Shown here: positions 21,082 through 31,960 of the stretch, in pieces | How the letters are laid out: each line of letters begins with the position of its first letter | Numbering within the stretch: the stretch's first letter is position 1 | Source: Panorpa germanica | Taxonomy: Eukaryota; Arthropoda; Insecta; Mecoptera; Panorpidae | DNA: 64,000 nucleotides | Assembly (NCBI GenBank): GCA_963678705.1 | Contig: OY783208.1 | Coordinates: forward strand, 3,720,001 to 3,784,000 | Reading direction: 5' to 3' | Made by a program: the position numbers and the translations under genes | The notes under the pieces: generated by a model | Told to the model about the DNA's origin: nothing | The model's input: only the letters and a program-made list of their open reading frames with translations | Database searches by the model: none

Positions 21082-24066
21082 CTAGACGCTGGTTTTTCCC
21101 TTAGCTGTCTTGATAGTGGCTGCTCGAGTCGCTGAATCTTCATTAACACTTAAGTTCACTGGGCTATCCAACATCCATTGCGATGGATGAAAGTTTGGCT
21201 CCTTGACTAGGACCAAAGTTCCTTTCTGCAGTACAGCATCCTTTGACATTTTCCACTTCACGAGCTGATTACAGCGTCCTAAGTATTCGCTTGACCTTTT
21301 TATCCAACAACCTTGAATAAAGTCTTGAAATTGCGAGTATCGCTGCGTTCGGCTTAATTTAGTTGGAGCGTCCTCTGCAGGAGCGATTCTTGTGATCTGC
21401 CGTCCTAATAAGAGGTGTCCAGGCGTGAAGGGAATTAGGTCATTGGGATTATTGGAAGCGGAAAAAAAGTGATGGAAATTGAGGATTGCCTCAATTTGAG
21501 TTTGCAGTGTACAAGTGTGTTTGAAGTTGTTATGAAAATTTAAGTTCGTTAGTTTGGCAAGTAGATAAAAATGCAATATACTGTATTTAAAACAGTTAGG
21601 TTTAGAGGGCCATTTAACGATTAAATTGAAATATTGAATAATGATTAATATGAAATATTCTATACCTCCTGGGTCGATATAGAAAAGTTTGTCAATTATG
21701 ATATTGCGGTTGATATCTTTAAAATAAATACAAGAACCATATGCATTTTTTAACACATCACAAAAACCATGAATTTCAAATGTTTTGGAATTCTTGATTA
21801 ATGATTTTTGTGGTATGGATGCATTGTTTAAGGTTGGTAATTGCTTTATTACAGGAGTCCATGTTTTTACTGAAGTTTCTGGAATTTCAACATTCCAGTG
21901 TAGATTTGTTAGCCTTACTTGTTGTCTCAATAGCATAAACGGTTTGACGTAGGGTGATAATAATCCATGTGGATCAAAGATTTTGGCAATGAAAAATAGA
22001 ACATTTTTATTGGGTAATTTTATAGGTGGATCAAAATGGGCGATATTGTATTTGAACCAATCTGGTTTTGAGCACCATTTGACAATTAAAGTTTTAAAAT
22101 GCTCTAAGTCTGCGTGATCTATTATAAAATGTTGGTCTTGAATGGTGTTGTCTGAATTGAATAAAATAATGTGATCATTCGACATCCATTTCCGTAAATA
22201 AGATCCTGCACTACTTAATGTTTCTAATGTTTTAATACAGCGTAACTTGAATTGTGATAGATCATTTGATCCAGTCAGTAGCTTATCAACATATGAATCA
22301 TTAAGGGTGGTGTTTGTGGCATATGGATGTGAATTTAAGAATAATAATTTAGACCTTGTATGTAAGTTAATTAACCATAGTTGTTGTATCATTAATTTGC
22401 ATGGTATGTCACAAGGCAATTGTAATGCGAGTGGATCCAAAGTTCTAGCTATTAATGATAAAACATTTGCTTTGGTTAATTTCATAAGTGATTGAATTGA
22501 ATTATGCAATTCCTTGACCGTAGAAATGCCGTTTGTCTTGTTTCTAGAATTTTTAATGAAACGTAAATAGTATGTGGTGACGCTATTGATCGATTTAAAA
22601 TTTGAAAATTTGTCAAATATAAAATTTGACTTGGCTATGGAGTAGTTTGACAGTATGAATGATTTATGAGGTTTACTAGTAACACGCTTTCTTTGTGGTA
22701 AAGGAAAGGGTTTACTAATTGCTGTTTTGGAGTCTCCTATACCGTGATGCGGTAAAATATATGTAGGTTCGGATGAATTATGAATAATGTTAGTAGTCAT
22801 GTGACCTAATCGTATATATTCATGAGTGAATGTAGAATACATAGACTTATGTTGTGTGTTTCTATCAAATTTTCTTTCGAATGAAAGCAATTGTTTGGTA
22901 GCTGCGGTTTTGGTATCCCCTAGGGCTGATGTGGGCAATTTTAATGGTAATGTAATTACTAATCTACCATCTGAGTTGCGATTAGTAGTTTTGTTACAAT
23001 GATCATGGCATGCTTGTTCCTCTGAAGTAAAAGTTCTACATTTCTTAACAGACTCGCTTTCACAAACCTTGGGAAATTGAGTTTGTTCTTTAATAATTAA
23101 AGTGCCACATTCTTTAACATACTCGCTTTCACAAAGCTTGGGAATTTGAGCTTGCAAGGATGTGTGATGGTTTTGCGCATGATTGTTGTTGGTAGCAGAT
23201 TTGTATTTAGTAACTATCCAACCCAGTGAAGTGTTTTGCAAATGCAATCGATCATTGGATAGTGTTGATTTGCCTACACGTAATAATTTCCAAAAAATGT
23301 CAGCTCCTAACAATAAATCCACAGATTGTGGTTCGTTAAAACTAGGATCTGCTAGTTTTATTGTATGCGGTATTGATAGATTGACAATATCCAATTTGAT
23401 GCGTGGGATTTTGTCGGTTATTGTGTCTATGAGCAGACAATTTACAAACGTTTTGTAATTGATAATAGATGAATGCAAAATGATTTTTGCTTGCTTATGT
23501 GTTTTAGCTTCGGAGTTATCAATTCCGGTAGCAACTACATCCGAATTTGTAGTATAAATGTTTAATTTTTGTACTAAACTCTTGGTAATAAAACTTGATG
23601 TACTACCGTTATCCAGAAGCGCGCGTGTGGTAATTATTTTACCGTTTTTGTCAGGTATGTTGACTAAAGCGGTTGATAACATAACTTGACTTGTGCGTTT
23701 GACTTGCGCTGTAAGTGTGCTGGAAGTGGCAGCTTTAGGAATTGAAGTGCTTGATGCTTCAATTACTTTAGACACTGAGATAATTTTATTGATTTTGGTG
23801 CCTACTTTAACGTATTGCATAAGAAAATCCGTATTTTCTTCATCAATGCGGTCTATTTCAGCTTGATCCTCAGTTTGTTCATGCATTTGTTCATGAACTT
23901 TATTAATCGAAGCCATTAGTGGTTCCCATTGCTTATGAAGAAACTTTATGTTTTCCACATCGTAAGTGGATGGATCTTTTATATCAACATTTTCGATGGC
24001 TTTACTGCATCGATTTAATGATGATTTAATATTATGTATTTTTGTAATTAAGGTTTTTAAAGACAT
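21082..24066 (-). CDS. BEL/Pao polyprotein, open but missing catalytic cores
   Basis: 994 codons without a stop. Residues 1-100 are a short helical gag remnant. A DUF1758-type aspartic protease follows, with A-L-L-D-N-G-S-T-S-S (Asp 152). RT pieces come next: G-R-L-V-I-T-L-P about 368, a Y-I-x-L-G-H-M segment about 417, and Y-I-L-P-H-H about 436. The palm is mostly gone and the catalytic Y-V-D-D reads Y-V-D-K (592-595). The S-L-I-A-R-T-L-D-P and F-I-A-K-I-F-D-P motifs show duplicated connection pieces. The end (about 860-970) is the carboxyl tail of integrase (DUF5641-like, G-H-L-L-L-G-R, L-V-L-V-K-E). Integrase DDE and most of RNase H are absent. Related words repeat (C-E-S-E-Y-V-K-E-C, C-E-S-E-S-V-K-K-C). 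It cannot reverse transcribe on its own; it may still supply Gag or protease. Confidence 0.8.
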   Translation of the reverse strand: MSLKTLITKIHNIKSSLNRCSKAIENVDIKDPSTYDVENIKFLHKQWEPLMASINKVHEQMHEQTEDQAEIDRIDEENTDFLMQYVKVGTKINKIISVSKVIEASSTSIPKAATSSTLTAQVKRTSQVMLSTALVNIPDKNGKIITTRALLDNGSTSSFITKSLVQKLNIYTTNSDVVATGIDNSEAKTHKQAKIILHSSIINYKTFVNCLLIDTITDKIPRIKLDIVNLSIPHTIKLADPSFNEPQSVDLLLGADIFWKLLRVGKSTLSNDRLHLQNTSLGWIVTKYKSATNNNHAQNHHTSLQAQIPKLCESEYVKECGTLIIKEQTQFPKVCESESVKKCRTFTSEEQACHDHCNKTTNRNSDGRLVITLPLKLPTSALGDTKTAATKQLLSFERKFDRNTQHKSMYSTFTHEYIRLGHMTTNIIHNSSEPTYILPHHGIGDSKTAISKPFPLPQRKRVTSKPHKSFILSNYSIAKSNFIFDKFSNFKSINSVTTYYLRFIKNSRNKTNGISTVKELHNSIQSLMKLTKANVLSLIARTLDPLALQLPCDIPCKLMIQQLWLINLHTRSKLLFLNSHPYATNTTLNDSYVDKLLTGSNDLSQFKLRCIKTLETLSSAGSYLRKWMSNDHIILFNSDNTIQDQHFIIDHADLEHFKTLIVKWCSKPDWFKYNIAHFDPPIKLPNKNVLFFIAKIFDPHGLLSPYVKPFMLLRQQVRLTNLHWNVEIPETSVKTWTPVIKQLPTLNNASIPQKSLIKNSKTFEIHGFCDVLKNAYGSCIYFKDINRNIIIDKLFYIDPGGIEYFILIIIQYFNLIVKWPSKPNCFKYSILHFYLLAKLTNLNFHNNFKHTCTLQTQIEAILNFHHFFSASNNPNDLIPFTPGHLLLGRQITRIAPAEDAPTKLSRTQRYSQFQDFIQGCWIKRSSEYLGRCNQLVKWKMSKDAVLQKGTLVLVKEPNFHPSQWMLDSPVNLSVNEDSATRAATIKTAKGKTSV

Positions 24067-24119
24067 TGTGAATGTGACTTTAAAATCTCTAATGATATTT
24101 TAAATATAATATTTAAAAC

Positions 24120-24720
24120 TAATTTTAATAGTGTATTATTGCTGATGCAAATAATATGAAGGTACTCTATTACGTAAAATACGTAAAAGACTTCTGTGCA
24201 AAATACACAGACGGTAATTTCGGTTTGAAAATTCAAACGCTAAAAATGGAATAATAATATTCGCTATGTAAATGCGATTGGCGTATGTACTCTAAATGTC
24301 TTAATCCTATGAGAGGACTTTAGATGACCTATGTGAGATTATACTTATGGAATCGAATGTTCGCAACCAATGCAATTAATGTATGTGTGCTAAATGACAC
24401 AAATATAATTCAAATATTTAAAAAATAATTGAAAAAGATATATATTATTGTGGATGCAATAATATAATCGATGATTTATTACGTAACACGTAAAAAGATT
24501 TCTGTGTAAAATACACAGATGAGTATTTTGATTTGAACAAATATATTCAAATGCTTAAAATGGAATAATTATATTCGCTAAATAATGCGATTGGCATATG
24601 TGCTCTAAGTGTCGTATTCCTATGAGAGGACATTAAATGACGTAATAAGAGGCTATATTTATGGAATCTAATATTCGCAACCAATGCAATTGATGTGTGT
24701 GTGTGTGTGCTTAATGACAC
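24120..24720. repeat. two tandem about 300-base repeats in the BEL leader
   Basis: The first unit (about 24,140-24,413) and second unit (about 24,450-24,714) share ATTACGTAA, TACACAGA, ATGCGATTGGC, CCTATGAGAGGAC and CGCAACCAATGCAATT in the same order, with clear divergence. The second ends in a (GT)n run. They lie between the primer site and the polyprotein start. Confidence 0.75.
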
Positions 24721-25109
24721 TAATACGAGCCCTATAGATGGTCAATAGCTTGGTAACGCTAAATGACTTGACTAAAGTGGCAAGGATTTATTAACTACAA
24801 ACTGAAACTAAATATCGTTGAAAGATTGATTAAAAAATATAATACAACAATGATACGAACTTATGATGGAAGTGAATCATTGATGTCTAAACACCTTGGT
24901 AAAATGAAATAACGCTTGAACAGTAGTAAATGTAAAATTTGTAAAAATATATATGTAAGTGCAAAAACCCAAAATAGAGGTAATAAAGGATAGGATGGGA
25001 ATTATATAAATGTTTTAGGATTACCTTGACACCACTGTCGTGTAGTAGCTCTCGTTTCAAGACTGAATCCAGATGCTGCTGCGATTGACTCGTGTGTGCT
25101 GTTGTACTT

Positions 25110-25395
25110 GACGCCAAAAGTGAGATTTTTCTTGAATGTTCAACTTGCTTGATGAATCCTTTTCAAAGATGACCAATGCGGTGTGAATCTTCTTTGAAGA
25201 TGCTCAATTGTTGGATCCGTTGATGAGAATCTTGCTTGAAGATGATCAAATGGATGGAATCTTCTTTGAAAAATGCTGATTATCCTAGCTCGTATCCGTT
25301 CTTGAAGATGATTTAATGGTGTGCATCCGCTCTTGAAGATGACCAAATGTTTGTGAGTCTTCTTCGAAGGATCAAAATGCTGATTATCCTAGCTC
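25110..25395. repeat. minisatellite in the BEL leader that echoes the primer site
   Basis: Five or so imperfect units of about 35-50 bases built on CTTGAAGATGATCAAATGG and GATTATCCTAGCTCG, ending in the unit that holds the primer site. A 68-codon frame at 25,140-25,346 only reflects this periodicity. Confidence 0.65.
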
Positions 25396-25419
25396 GCATC
25401 CGGCTCGAAGCCGACCAAA
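25396..25419 (-). other. BEL primer binding site, tRNA-Tyr-like
   Basis: Plus strand CATCCGGCTCGAAG then CCGACCA, against the insect tRNA-Tyr 3' end ATCCGGCTCGAAGGACCA. It is imperfect near the CCA and lies three bases inside the 5' LTR. Primer identity is tentative. Confidence 0.45.
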
Positions 25420-26155
25420 TGGTTGAGTTTGGACCTATTTATCTATATAAGCTTGAGATTGGCTTATTTGCGATGTTGACGGTATCCAATTTCTCAGATT
25501 GATGGATTGCTTCTAACTCCTTTGATAGCGATGAATTGCGCCAAAGTTTCTCGAAGGACCTTTTTGTTATTAAATAATCAATAACAATTTTTTATTTCTT
25601 GCTTTAAATCAAATAGCAGCAAAACACTAGTATTTTACATAAAACATTTATTATACGAATACACTTGACGAATTACAATAATTGAAAATTAAATGAATAA
25701 CTGTATATATCTATGATACTGTGATACAATTCACTATTAAAATCTTATTATAATTTATCAAACTGTTGAAAGTTGGAGCTGATATTTTTAGATGTTTACT
25801 GTTCTAATTGTTAGCTAATAAGTTAAATATTTAGTGATGTTTATTGTATGAAGTTTGAGTTAACAATGATTATTTTAATAGTGTTTTATCAGTACATTGA
25901 TAGAAAGAATGCATTTGTCAGGCCAGCTGTGTGCCCTTGAAACTGGTTTGTAAAATAAAATACAATGGCAGAGTAACAGTAATAATAACTTTGTTAGTTA
26001 ATTCAATAACAAAGAAAAGATAAATTATTTGGTTAAACAAAAGAATTATTACAAAACTTATGAGATAAAAATATACAAAATTATATTCTAATGAAATACA
26101 TTAAGAACGTGAAATATCTATATAAATATATAGATTGTGTATGCGTTCTTAACCA
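25420..26155 (-). repeat. BEL element 5' LTR
   Basis: 736 bases, the promoter LTR for the minus-strand polyprotein; partner of 20264-20999. Confidence 0.9.
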
Positions 26156-26632
26156 CAAGAGAAGTGCAAAAGAGATGCAGAATTAAACGTCAAAGCTATA
26201 GCAGCTGTTGCTTCGACCCATAATGTTTCAATATAATGTCGTGATGTAAAACGAAAAATAAATAACATTACTTCAGGAATATTACGCAGTAAAACTTTAA
26301 ATAGATATATCTCCGTCAATTTTTGGATATTTAATCAAATAAAAACGCCAATATACGTTTATTAACTAATATTTCAATAAATAATTAAAATATCGATCCG
26401 TAAAAATAAGTTCACAACCCAATTGTGCCAGTTATATTGCCTTTATCAAATTTAACTAACATGAAATTAAATTTTACTTATTTTCTACTTCCCATAAATA
26501 TTTATTATTCTTCTCTTGTCGACCATTATATTGTCAAGTTTGCTTCATTTTTAACTCCGTGGTTTTCTTTAGTATCTTCAATTAATATTTCTGTAGTTCT
26601 TTTAATTATAGTAGCACTGCCCTTTGTTTTAG
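26156..26632. repeat. block repeat upstream of exon 2B (copy 1)
   Basis: Shared with 37,058-37,534 of block 2 and, in part and inverted, with about 45,200-45,330. It holds the stretch GAGATGCAGAATTAAACGTC. Open frames here are short and differ between copies; no gene is called. Confidence 0.5.
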
Positions 26633-26835
26633 AGCCCTCTGACGACGAAGATGTCAAAAATGATTTGGTAGGTCAGTCTTCATATACTCAGGATGAAATA
26701 CATTTATATCCAGTAGAGATTAAACAAGAAATCAAAATGGAAGATAATGCAGATGAATATTCAGAAGAGGCTGATATCAATAAGGATGACATTGCTGAGG
26801 ACCAAGAAATAAGACAATTGGAAATATGTTCATAG
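26633..26835 (+). CDS. acidic terminal exon 2B (copy 1), alternative to exon 2A
   Basis: Follows a good acceptor (CCTTTGTTTTAG). Read in phase 1 it gives E-P-S-D-D-E-D-V-K-N-D and two psi-K-x-E sites (E-I-K-Q-E, I-K-M-E), ending L-E-I-C-S before TAG. The phase matches the GCACAG donor of the DUF4817-like exon, so it fits as an alternative last exon of that gene. The BEL insertion now separates it from exon 1. The block 2 copy is identical. The same kind of acidic Lys-Glu tail opens many insect ZF proteins. A start codon within the exon is not needed if it is spliced. Confidence 0.5.
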
Positions 26836-26998
26836 TTTGCATTTCTTTTATAGTGAAGAGTCGCTATATTCAATAACAAATTTTAAATTTGTTGCACATT
26901 CTGTGATTAATTCTGTGATAAAAAAGGCTTGTGCACTATGAAAACTGTTCAATCCTATATTATAAGTTCCAGGTGTATATTTATGATCTTATATTCTT

Positions 26999-28190
26999 CC
27001 TCCAGGGAAGTTTTTGAAAATTTCCTATTTCGTAGAAAATTTTTTTAAGACTTTTGGGGTCTCCGGAATTTTCCCTGATTATCCTGGAAATCCGTAATTT
27101 TCGAAAAACTGGAAAAAAGTGGTCCCTTTTTTGCTGTATTATCTTTAATTCGTAAAAGATAGAAAGTTGAAATTTTGCATGTGTATTACGGTATTAAATG
27201 TGAATGTATTTCAAAATTTTATAAAAGGGGCACCGTGAAAATTAGAGGGTCCGGTAGGAAACTTTGAAAAAAAGCTCAAATTTTGAATTTTGTAATAATT
27301 GAATATCATATTAAAAAATAATTTATTTGGGGTCACGGCGGCAGTTTTTGACGAGTATTGAAAAAGTTTGTCAAATATTTATTATTTTGTTAAAAGAAAT
27401 ATATTATTTTAGTCAGTTCATATGAAAAATTATTTGTTTTTATATGTGAAATTTATATAGAACGAGTTTAATATTTCAATTTAAAAATGGAATTAAAATT
27501 TGAAATGAAATTTAATTCACATATAAAGGACAGTCGTCGCTTGCGACGGGGGTAAATTGTATAGTATATTGATACTTGCGTTCTTCTTAATGCGTATGAT
27601 TTGAATTCAACAAAATAATTCGTAATTTCATTTTCAAATTGAAATATTTAACTCGTTCTTTATTTAAATAATTTTTCATATAAACTGATTAAAAAAAAAT
27701 ATAATTTTTTTTTTATAATCATAATTTGAACAACTTTTTTTCATAATTTGGAATTTTTTTTTTTTATTTGTAAAGTATGTATTCAGGTTAGCTTATATAC
27801 AAAATTTCAACTTTATAGCACAATTTTTACAGGCGGAAAAAATCGTCGCCGTGCTCCCAAACAAAATTTTGATTTTCTTTTTGTTAATAATATATTCAAG
27901 TATTACACAATCCAAAATATGAACTTTTTCCAAAGTTCCCTACGGGGCCCACTAATTTTCTTAACGCCCCCTTTTTCAATTTTCGAATAATGTTAGTATT
28001 GACGACAAGTTATAGAGCAAAAAGGTGCCGTTGTTTTTTCCAGTTTTCCAAAAATTTCGGAAAGTTTCCAGAAAATTCAAGGAAAAATTCGAAGACGCCA
28101 AAAGTCTTGAATTTTTTTCTCTACGAAATATAAAATTTTCAAAATCAAGCCGTTTTCGAGCCACCATACAAAATTCAGTATCAAACATAT
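26999..28190. repeat. foldback element (long inverted repeat), copy 1, left tip deleted
   Basis: About 600-base inverted arms. The left half (GGGTCACGGCGGCAG, GGGTCCGGTAGGAAACTTTG) is mirrored in the right half (GTGCTCCCAAACAAAATTTT, GTTCCCTACGGGGCCC). The centre near 27,560 has CGTCGCTTGCGACG. The right tip is ACCATACAAAATTCAG...AAACATAT. Compared with copy 2, 43 bases of the left tip are missing. No protein is coded; open frames inside are inverted-repeat artefacts. Confidence 0.75.
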
Positions 28191-28258
28191 GAACAAGTCA
28201 AAGTTGGTTACCAGGACCTCAATGTCCATATATTTTTTAACAACTCCCTATATTTCCA

Positions 28259-28752
28259 ATGGGCTTGTGTCCTCATTTTTTAGTGGTCGATTTTTCAATT
28301 GTTGATTGAAATTGATGTTAATAAATGTGTATTGGCGTGTCTACTTTATTAAATATCTAAATGTTGACGGAGATATAGCAATTAAAAGTTTGAATTGTAG
28401 TTTTAGTGCTATAAATGGTCGGCCATATTTGTATGACAGTTATTTGTTGAGAATGTTTTGTAGCTGTTGATAGTCGAAATAATCAAGTCAAATCAAAGAA
28501 TAATAAGTTTTTATTTTATTTAACCCTGCTAAGGCAGACATAATATTGAAATTTGATTGTTTCTTGAAATAGCTGTAAATAATATTTGATATTTTGAATC
28601 CCTTTAAGAATTAAAGAGACAAAATGACTTTTTTAATTGTTAATATCTCCTAACATATAAGGAGTTATTAAAAAATAATTGAACATTTGAGGTTCTAGTA
28701 ACACAGTTTATCAATATATAGTACACCTTTGTAGAAATTAAGATATAGACAT
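28259..28752 (+). repeat. repeat X, copy with internal and right-end deletions
   Basis: Starts at ATGGGCTTGTGTCC and loses the right TIR after GAAATTAAGATATAGACAT. Equivalent to 39,198-39,742 of block 2. Confidence 0.65.
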
Positions 28753-28950
28753 TTTTAAATTATTAATTAATTAGTGCTATGTTATAAAAATAGATGCCAC
28801 TATGACAATTAATAAGTGTATATTTTATTATTATTAATTAAATAAACATAAATGTAAAGCGTCTGTAAATATAAACTACAATTAGGATGTGATAATAAAT
28901 AGAAATAACTCAATCGTAAGTTTTATTACATTGTTCACACGAAAATATTT

Positions 28951-29033
28951 TTAACCCAAATGTAGGTTTGTGTGTCGTTTTAAACTTGATGCTTTACTAA
29001 ACGTTTTTTTACATTGTTCACAAGAAAATAGTT
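28951..29033 (-). pseudogene. out-of-frame extra finger 3' of the small ZF gene
   Basis: Shifting frame just past the stop at 29034 gives L-F-S-C-E-Q-C-K-K-T-F-S-K-A-S-S-L-K-R-H-then-T-N-L-H-L-G and a stop at 28951, i.e. one more complete C2H2 finger. The beginnings of another follow. Confidence 0.6.
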
Positions 29034-29510
29034 TCAAACTAAATGTGTGTTTATATGTCGTTTTAAACTTTGTGCGTTACTATACGTTTTACTACATTGC
29101 TCGCAAAAAAGTGGATTTATACGTAAATGTGTGTTTTTATGCTGCTTTAAATCTAATAGGTTATCAAATATTTTATCACATTCATCACAAGAATTCATTT
29201 TCTTTGCTGAATGAATCCGCAAATGTTTTAAAATATCAGTGTTATTGTCAAACGATTTATTACAAACATCACAAACATAAGTCTTCTTTACTTCACTTTG
29301 TAGTTCTTCACAAATGGATGAAACAACAATTGGCTCATATTTCATAACATACTCATTTCCCAGTTGTAAAGTTGCATTTTCCTCAGTATCATGGTCTGGT
29401 TCTTCTTTAATTTCTATTTCTATTACATCACACAGTTCTGTTTCTTTGACGACGTCTTCCTTCTTTATTCCTATTTTGACAACTTGTCCTTTTACTGCTT
29501 CCATTGGCAT
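29034..29510 (-). CDS. short C2H2 zinc-finger protein, three fingers
   Basis: 158 codons from M-P-M-E-A-V. The amino end is acidic with several psi-K-x-E-like sites (I-K-K-E, I-K-E-E, M-K-Y-E). Three C2H2 fingers follow at about residues 77, 105 and 133 (C-D-V-C-N-K-S-F, C-D-E-C-D-K-I-F, C-E-Q-C-S-K-T-Y), then H-L-V and a stop. The layout is that of the larger cluster genes, but the sequence is clearly diverged (linker L-R-I-N-P). A frameshift at the stop cuts off at least one further finger, so this copy is shortened and may be on its way to a pseudogene. It lies between blocks 1 and 2 and is single in the window. Confidence 0.75.
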   Translation of the reverse strand: MPMEAVKGQVVKIGIKKEDVVKETELCDVIEIEIKEEPDHDTEENATLQLGNEYVMKYEPIVVSSICEELQSEVKKTYVCDVCNKSFDNNTDILKHLRIHSAKKMNSCDECDKIFDNLLDLKQHKNTHLRINPLFCEQCSKTYSNAQSLKRHINTHLV

Positions 29511-30116
29511 TTAACTCTTTACTTTATTTATTCGTTAAAATTTGCAATTGTTTATTTAAGTAAAACCAATTTTGAGTTACTTAAAAAGAAAGAAAATTAT
29601 TAACACTACAAAAAATATGAGCAGGGTATAAAAAAAAGTGAAAGAAAAATAAGTGCAGTTGAATTAAATTAATAAAACATTTTTGTAATAAATTAGTGCT
29701 TTGTAAAACACAAAGAAAATAGAAACTAGAATTTCCGCTATTAATGAATTTACCATTCTAATTTGTGTAATAATCTAAAAAAAATAAGTCTTAAAAAACA
29801 TTTCACAATAAAATTAAAATGTTAAATTACCTTTAAATATTAATTTATGTTGCTCTCTAATATTTGTGGCTGTCTATTTTTGTTTAATATTAAATAAATC
29901 AAACTTTAAGATGAACGTATTTCTGATGGTGGCATTCACTGACATCTTAAATGAATCCAAGGTGTTTTCCTTTGCTAATGAACAAATACTTTTTTTGGTG
30001 GGATTTATGAACATAGATATTCAATACAGATTTCATTTTTAATTTGACTATTTTCAAATGAATATTTACATTAATTGTAAACCATTATGATGAATGATTC
30101 GGTTGTCCACAGACTT
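29511..30116. other. 5' flank of the small ZF gene
   Basis: AT-rich, no gene. It does not show the conserved flank of the six larger ZF genes. Confidence 0.4.
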
Positions 30117-30640
30117 TTAATGGACTTGTGTCCTGTCTTAATTTCTATAAAAGTTACTACATATTGATAAAGTTGGTTACTAGAACCTCAAATGTTCAAT
30201 TATCTGTTAATAACTCCTTATATGTTAAGAGATATTAACAATTAAAAATGTCATTTTGCCTCTTTAATTCTTAAAGGGATTCAAAATATCAAATATTATT
30301 TAAATATTTACAATAAAATTTCATTATTTTATCTGCCTTACCTAAATAAAATAAAAACTTATTATTCTTTGACTTGACTTGATTATTCGACTACCAACAG
30401 CTACAGAACATTACCACAGCACTGACCTACTCAACAAATAACTGACGTTAAAATGCAAATCACGTCACACAAATATGGTCAACCATTTCTAGCGCTAAAA
30501 CTACAATTCAAACTTTTAATTGCTATATCTCCGTCAACATTTAGATATTTAATAAAATAGACACGCCAATACACATTTATTAACATCAATTTCAATCAAC
30601 AATTGAAAAATCGACCACTAAAAAATGATGACACAAATAT
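30117..30640 (-). repeat. repeat X, inverted copy
   Basis: Runs from AATGGACTTGTGTCCTG to AAAAATGATGACACAAAT; the reverse complement of the 19,480 copy with small deletions. Confidence 0.65.
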
Positions 30641-30649
30641 CTAATTATT

Positions 30650-30965
30650 TTTAATAAGTCTGTTTTATACAACAGAGATGCATACGAGTGTGTGTGTGTA
30701 TGTTATGTCATTTACTACTTACAGCTGGGTCGTACATTCCATCAAGTTTTTATTGCGATTTTTGTGAAAGTAATAAATAATCTCGATAATTTCGACATCA
30801 TACGCAAAACAGATTGCAATACTGTTGAATTTTTGAAGGGGCTACTTTTATTTATATAATCCTAGAGGAAGTGTAGAAATTTGGTACCCTGTCGTCAACA
30901 GGCTTGAAACATTAAATGTATTGTAGTTTTATAAGAATTATGGCATGCCTCACGAAAATTCACTG
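30650..30965 (+). repeat. repeat Y, block 2
   Basis: Includes a (GT)n run, TTACAGCTGGGTCGTACATTCC and CCCTGTCGTCAACAGGCTTG. Abuts the X copy and opens block 2. Confidence 0.6.
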
Positions 30966-31344
30966 AAATAAGAAATATACAATTTACAACATTTTTAATT
31001 ATTTATTTATTGAATATTATATTTATTAATCTTAAAATAAAAAAACAAATTATTTATAATTAAAAACAAGATAAGGGGTTTTATTTTATTTTTAGTATTA
31101 AGCTTCATTCACACAAACTGTTTTGATATTTAATATTTTAATCTAGATTTTAGCTTAGCATTCCTTGTCACATTCGTATTTTTATTTGAGTTGGTGCGCA
31201 TGAGTCACGCGTGTAACAATTAAAATAGCTATTTTCAATAACAATTAGTAATAGAAATTGTTTTTCCTTCTTTATTTTTGACAAAATGACTGTGAACAAA
31301 ATGACAAATATTGTGATAATTTAAAGCATAAAAACTTGAAAATG

Positions 31345-31505
31345 AATTGTTCCATTATTCACATGAAAAAGGATTAACGTCTAAATGCGTCTTTTTATGT
31401 TGGTTTAAAGAGCTTGAAAACCTTGAAAATGTTTTGTTACAAACGTCACACGAAAATGGACGTTCCCCGGTATGACTTCGTTTGTGAATAAATTCTTCTA
31501 ATTGA
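31345..31505 (-). pseudogene. relic zinc-finger gene downstream of ZF gene 2
   Basis: Same two-finger relic as at 13,468, with the linker now H-L-D-V-N-P and a small insertion in the first finger. Confidence 0.65.
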
Positions 31506-31529
31506 AAATTATTTCTTCTATTAGATTTT

Positions 31530-31860
31530 CTTTTTCGGTTTGTAAATTAGGTGCCAAAGTTAGCCCATATGCAAAATTTTAACTTTCTATCACCATTTTT
31601 ATTTATTTTAGGCAAAAACCGCCCCCGTGCCCAAAAATATTTCTTTTAAATTTTAAATGTGATATTCAATTCAAAATTTGAGCTTTCCCCATTTTCTCCA
31701 GTTATATAGCAAAAAGTAACATTTCTTTTCGCAGTTTTTTCAAAATTACAGGTTTCCAGGAAATTAAGGAAAAAGTCCGGGGACGTCAAAATTTTTTGCT
31801 CAACGAAATAAGAAATTTTCGAAATAGAAATAGAAAAACATGTAAGAAAATAAACATATA
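31530..31860 (+). repeat. solo foldback arm next to ZF gene 2, shortened
   Basis: Like 13,640-14,125 but with internal deletions: GCCCATATGCAAAATTTTAA, CCCCCGTGCCCAAAAATA, CCAGGAAATTAAGGAAAAAG. Confidence 0.55.
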
Positions 31861-31960
31861 CAGTTGGAACATTATAACAAACGATCATTTAGCATAAAAC
31901 TTAGAATTAGAACAAAAAATTAGATTGATAAGCATAAAAACTTGAAAATGTTTTATCCCA

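Larger units (their letters stand above)
20264..26155 (-). mobile_element. BEL/Pao LTR retrotransposon, internally rearranged, recent insertion
   Basis: 5,892 bases with two 736-base LTRs (TGGTTGAG...TTAACCA) that differ at one position I could find. CAAGA is duplicated on both sides (20259-20263 and 26156-26160). Block 2 has the empty site AAACAAGAGAAGTGC at about 37,054-37,068. The single polyprotein frame is open but lacks the RT palm and integrase core, so this copy was probably moved by proteins made elsewhere. Confidence 0.9.
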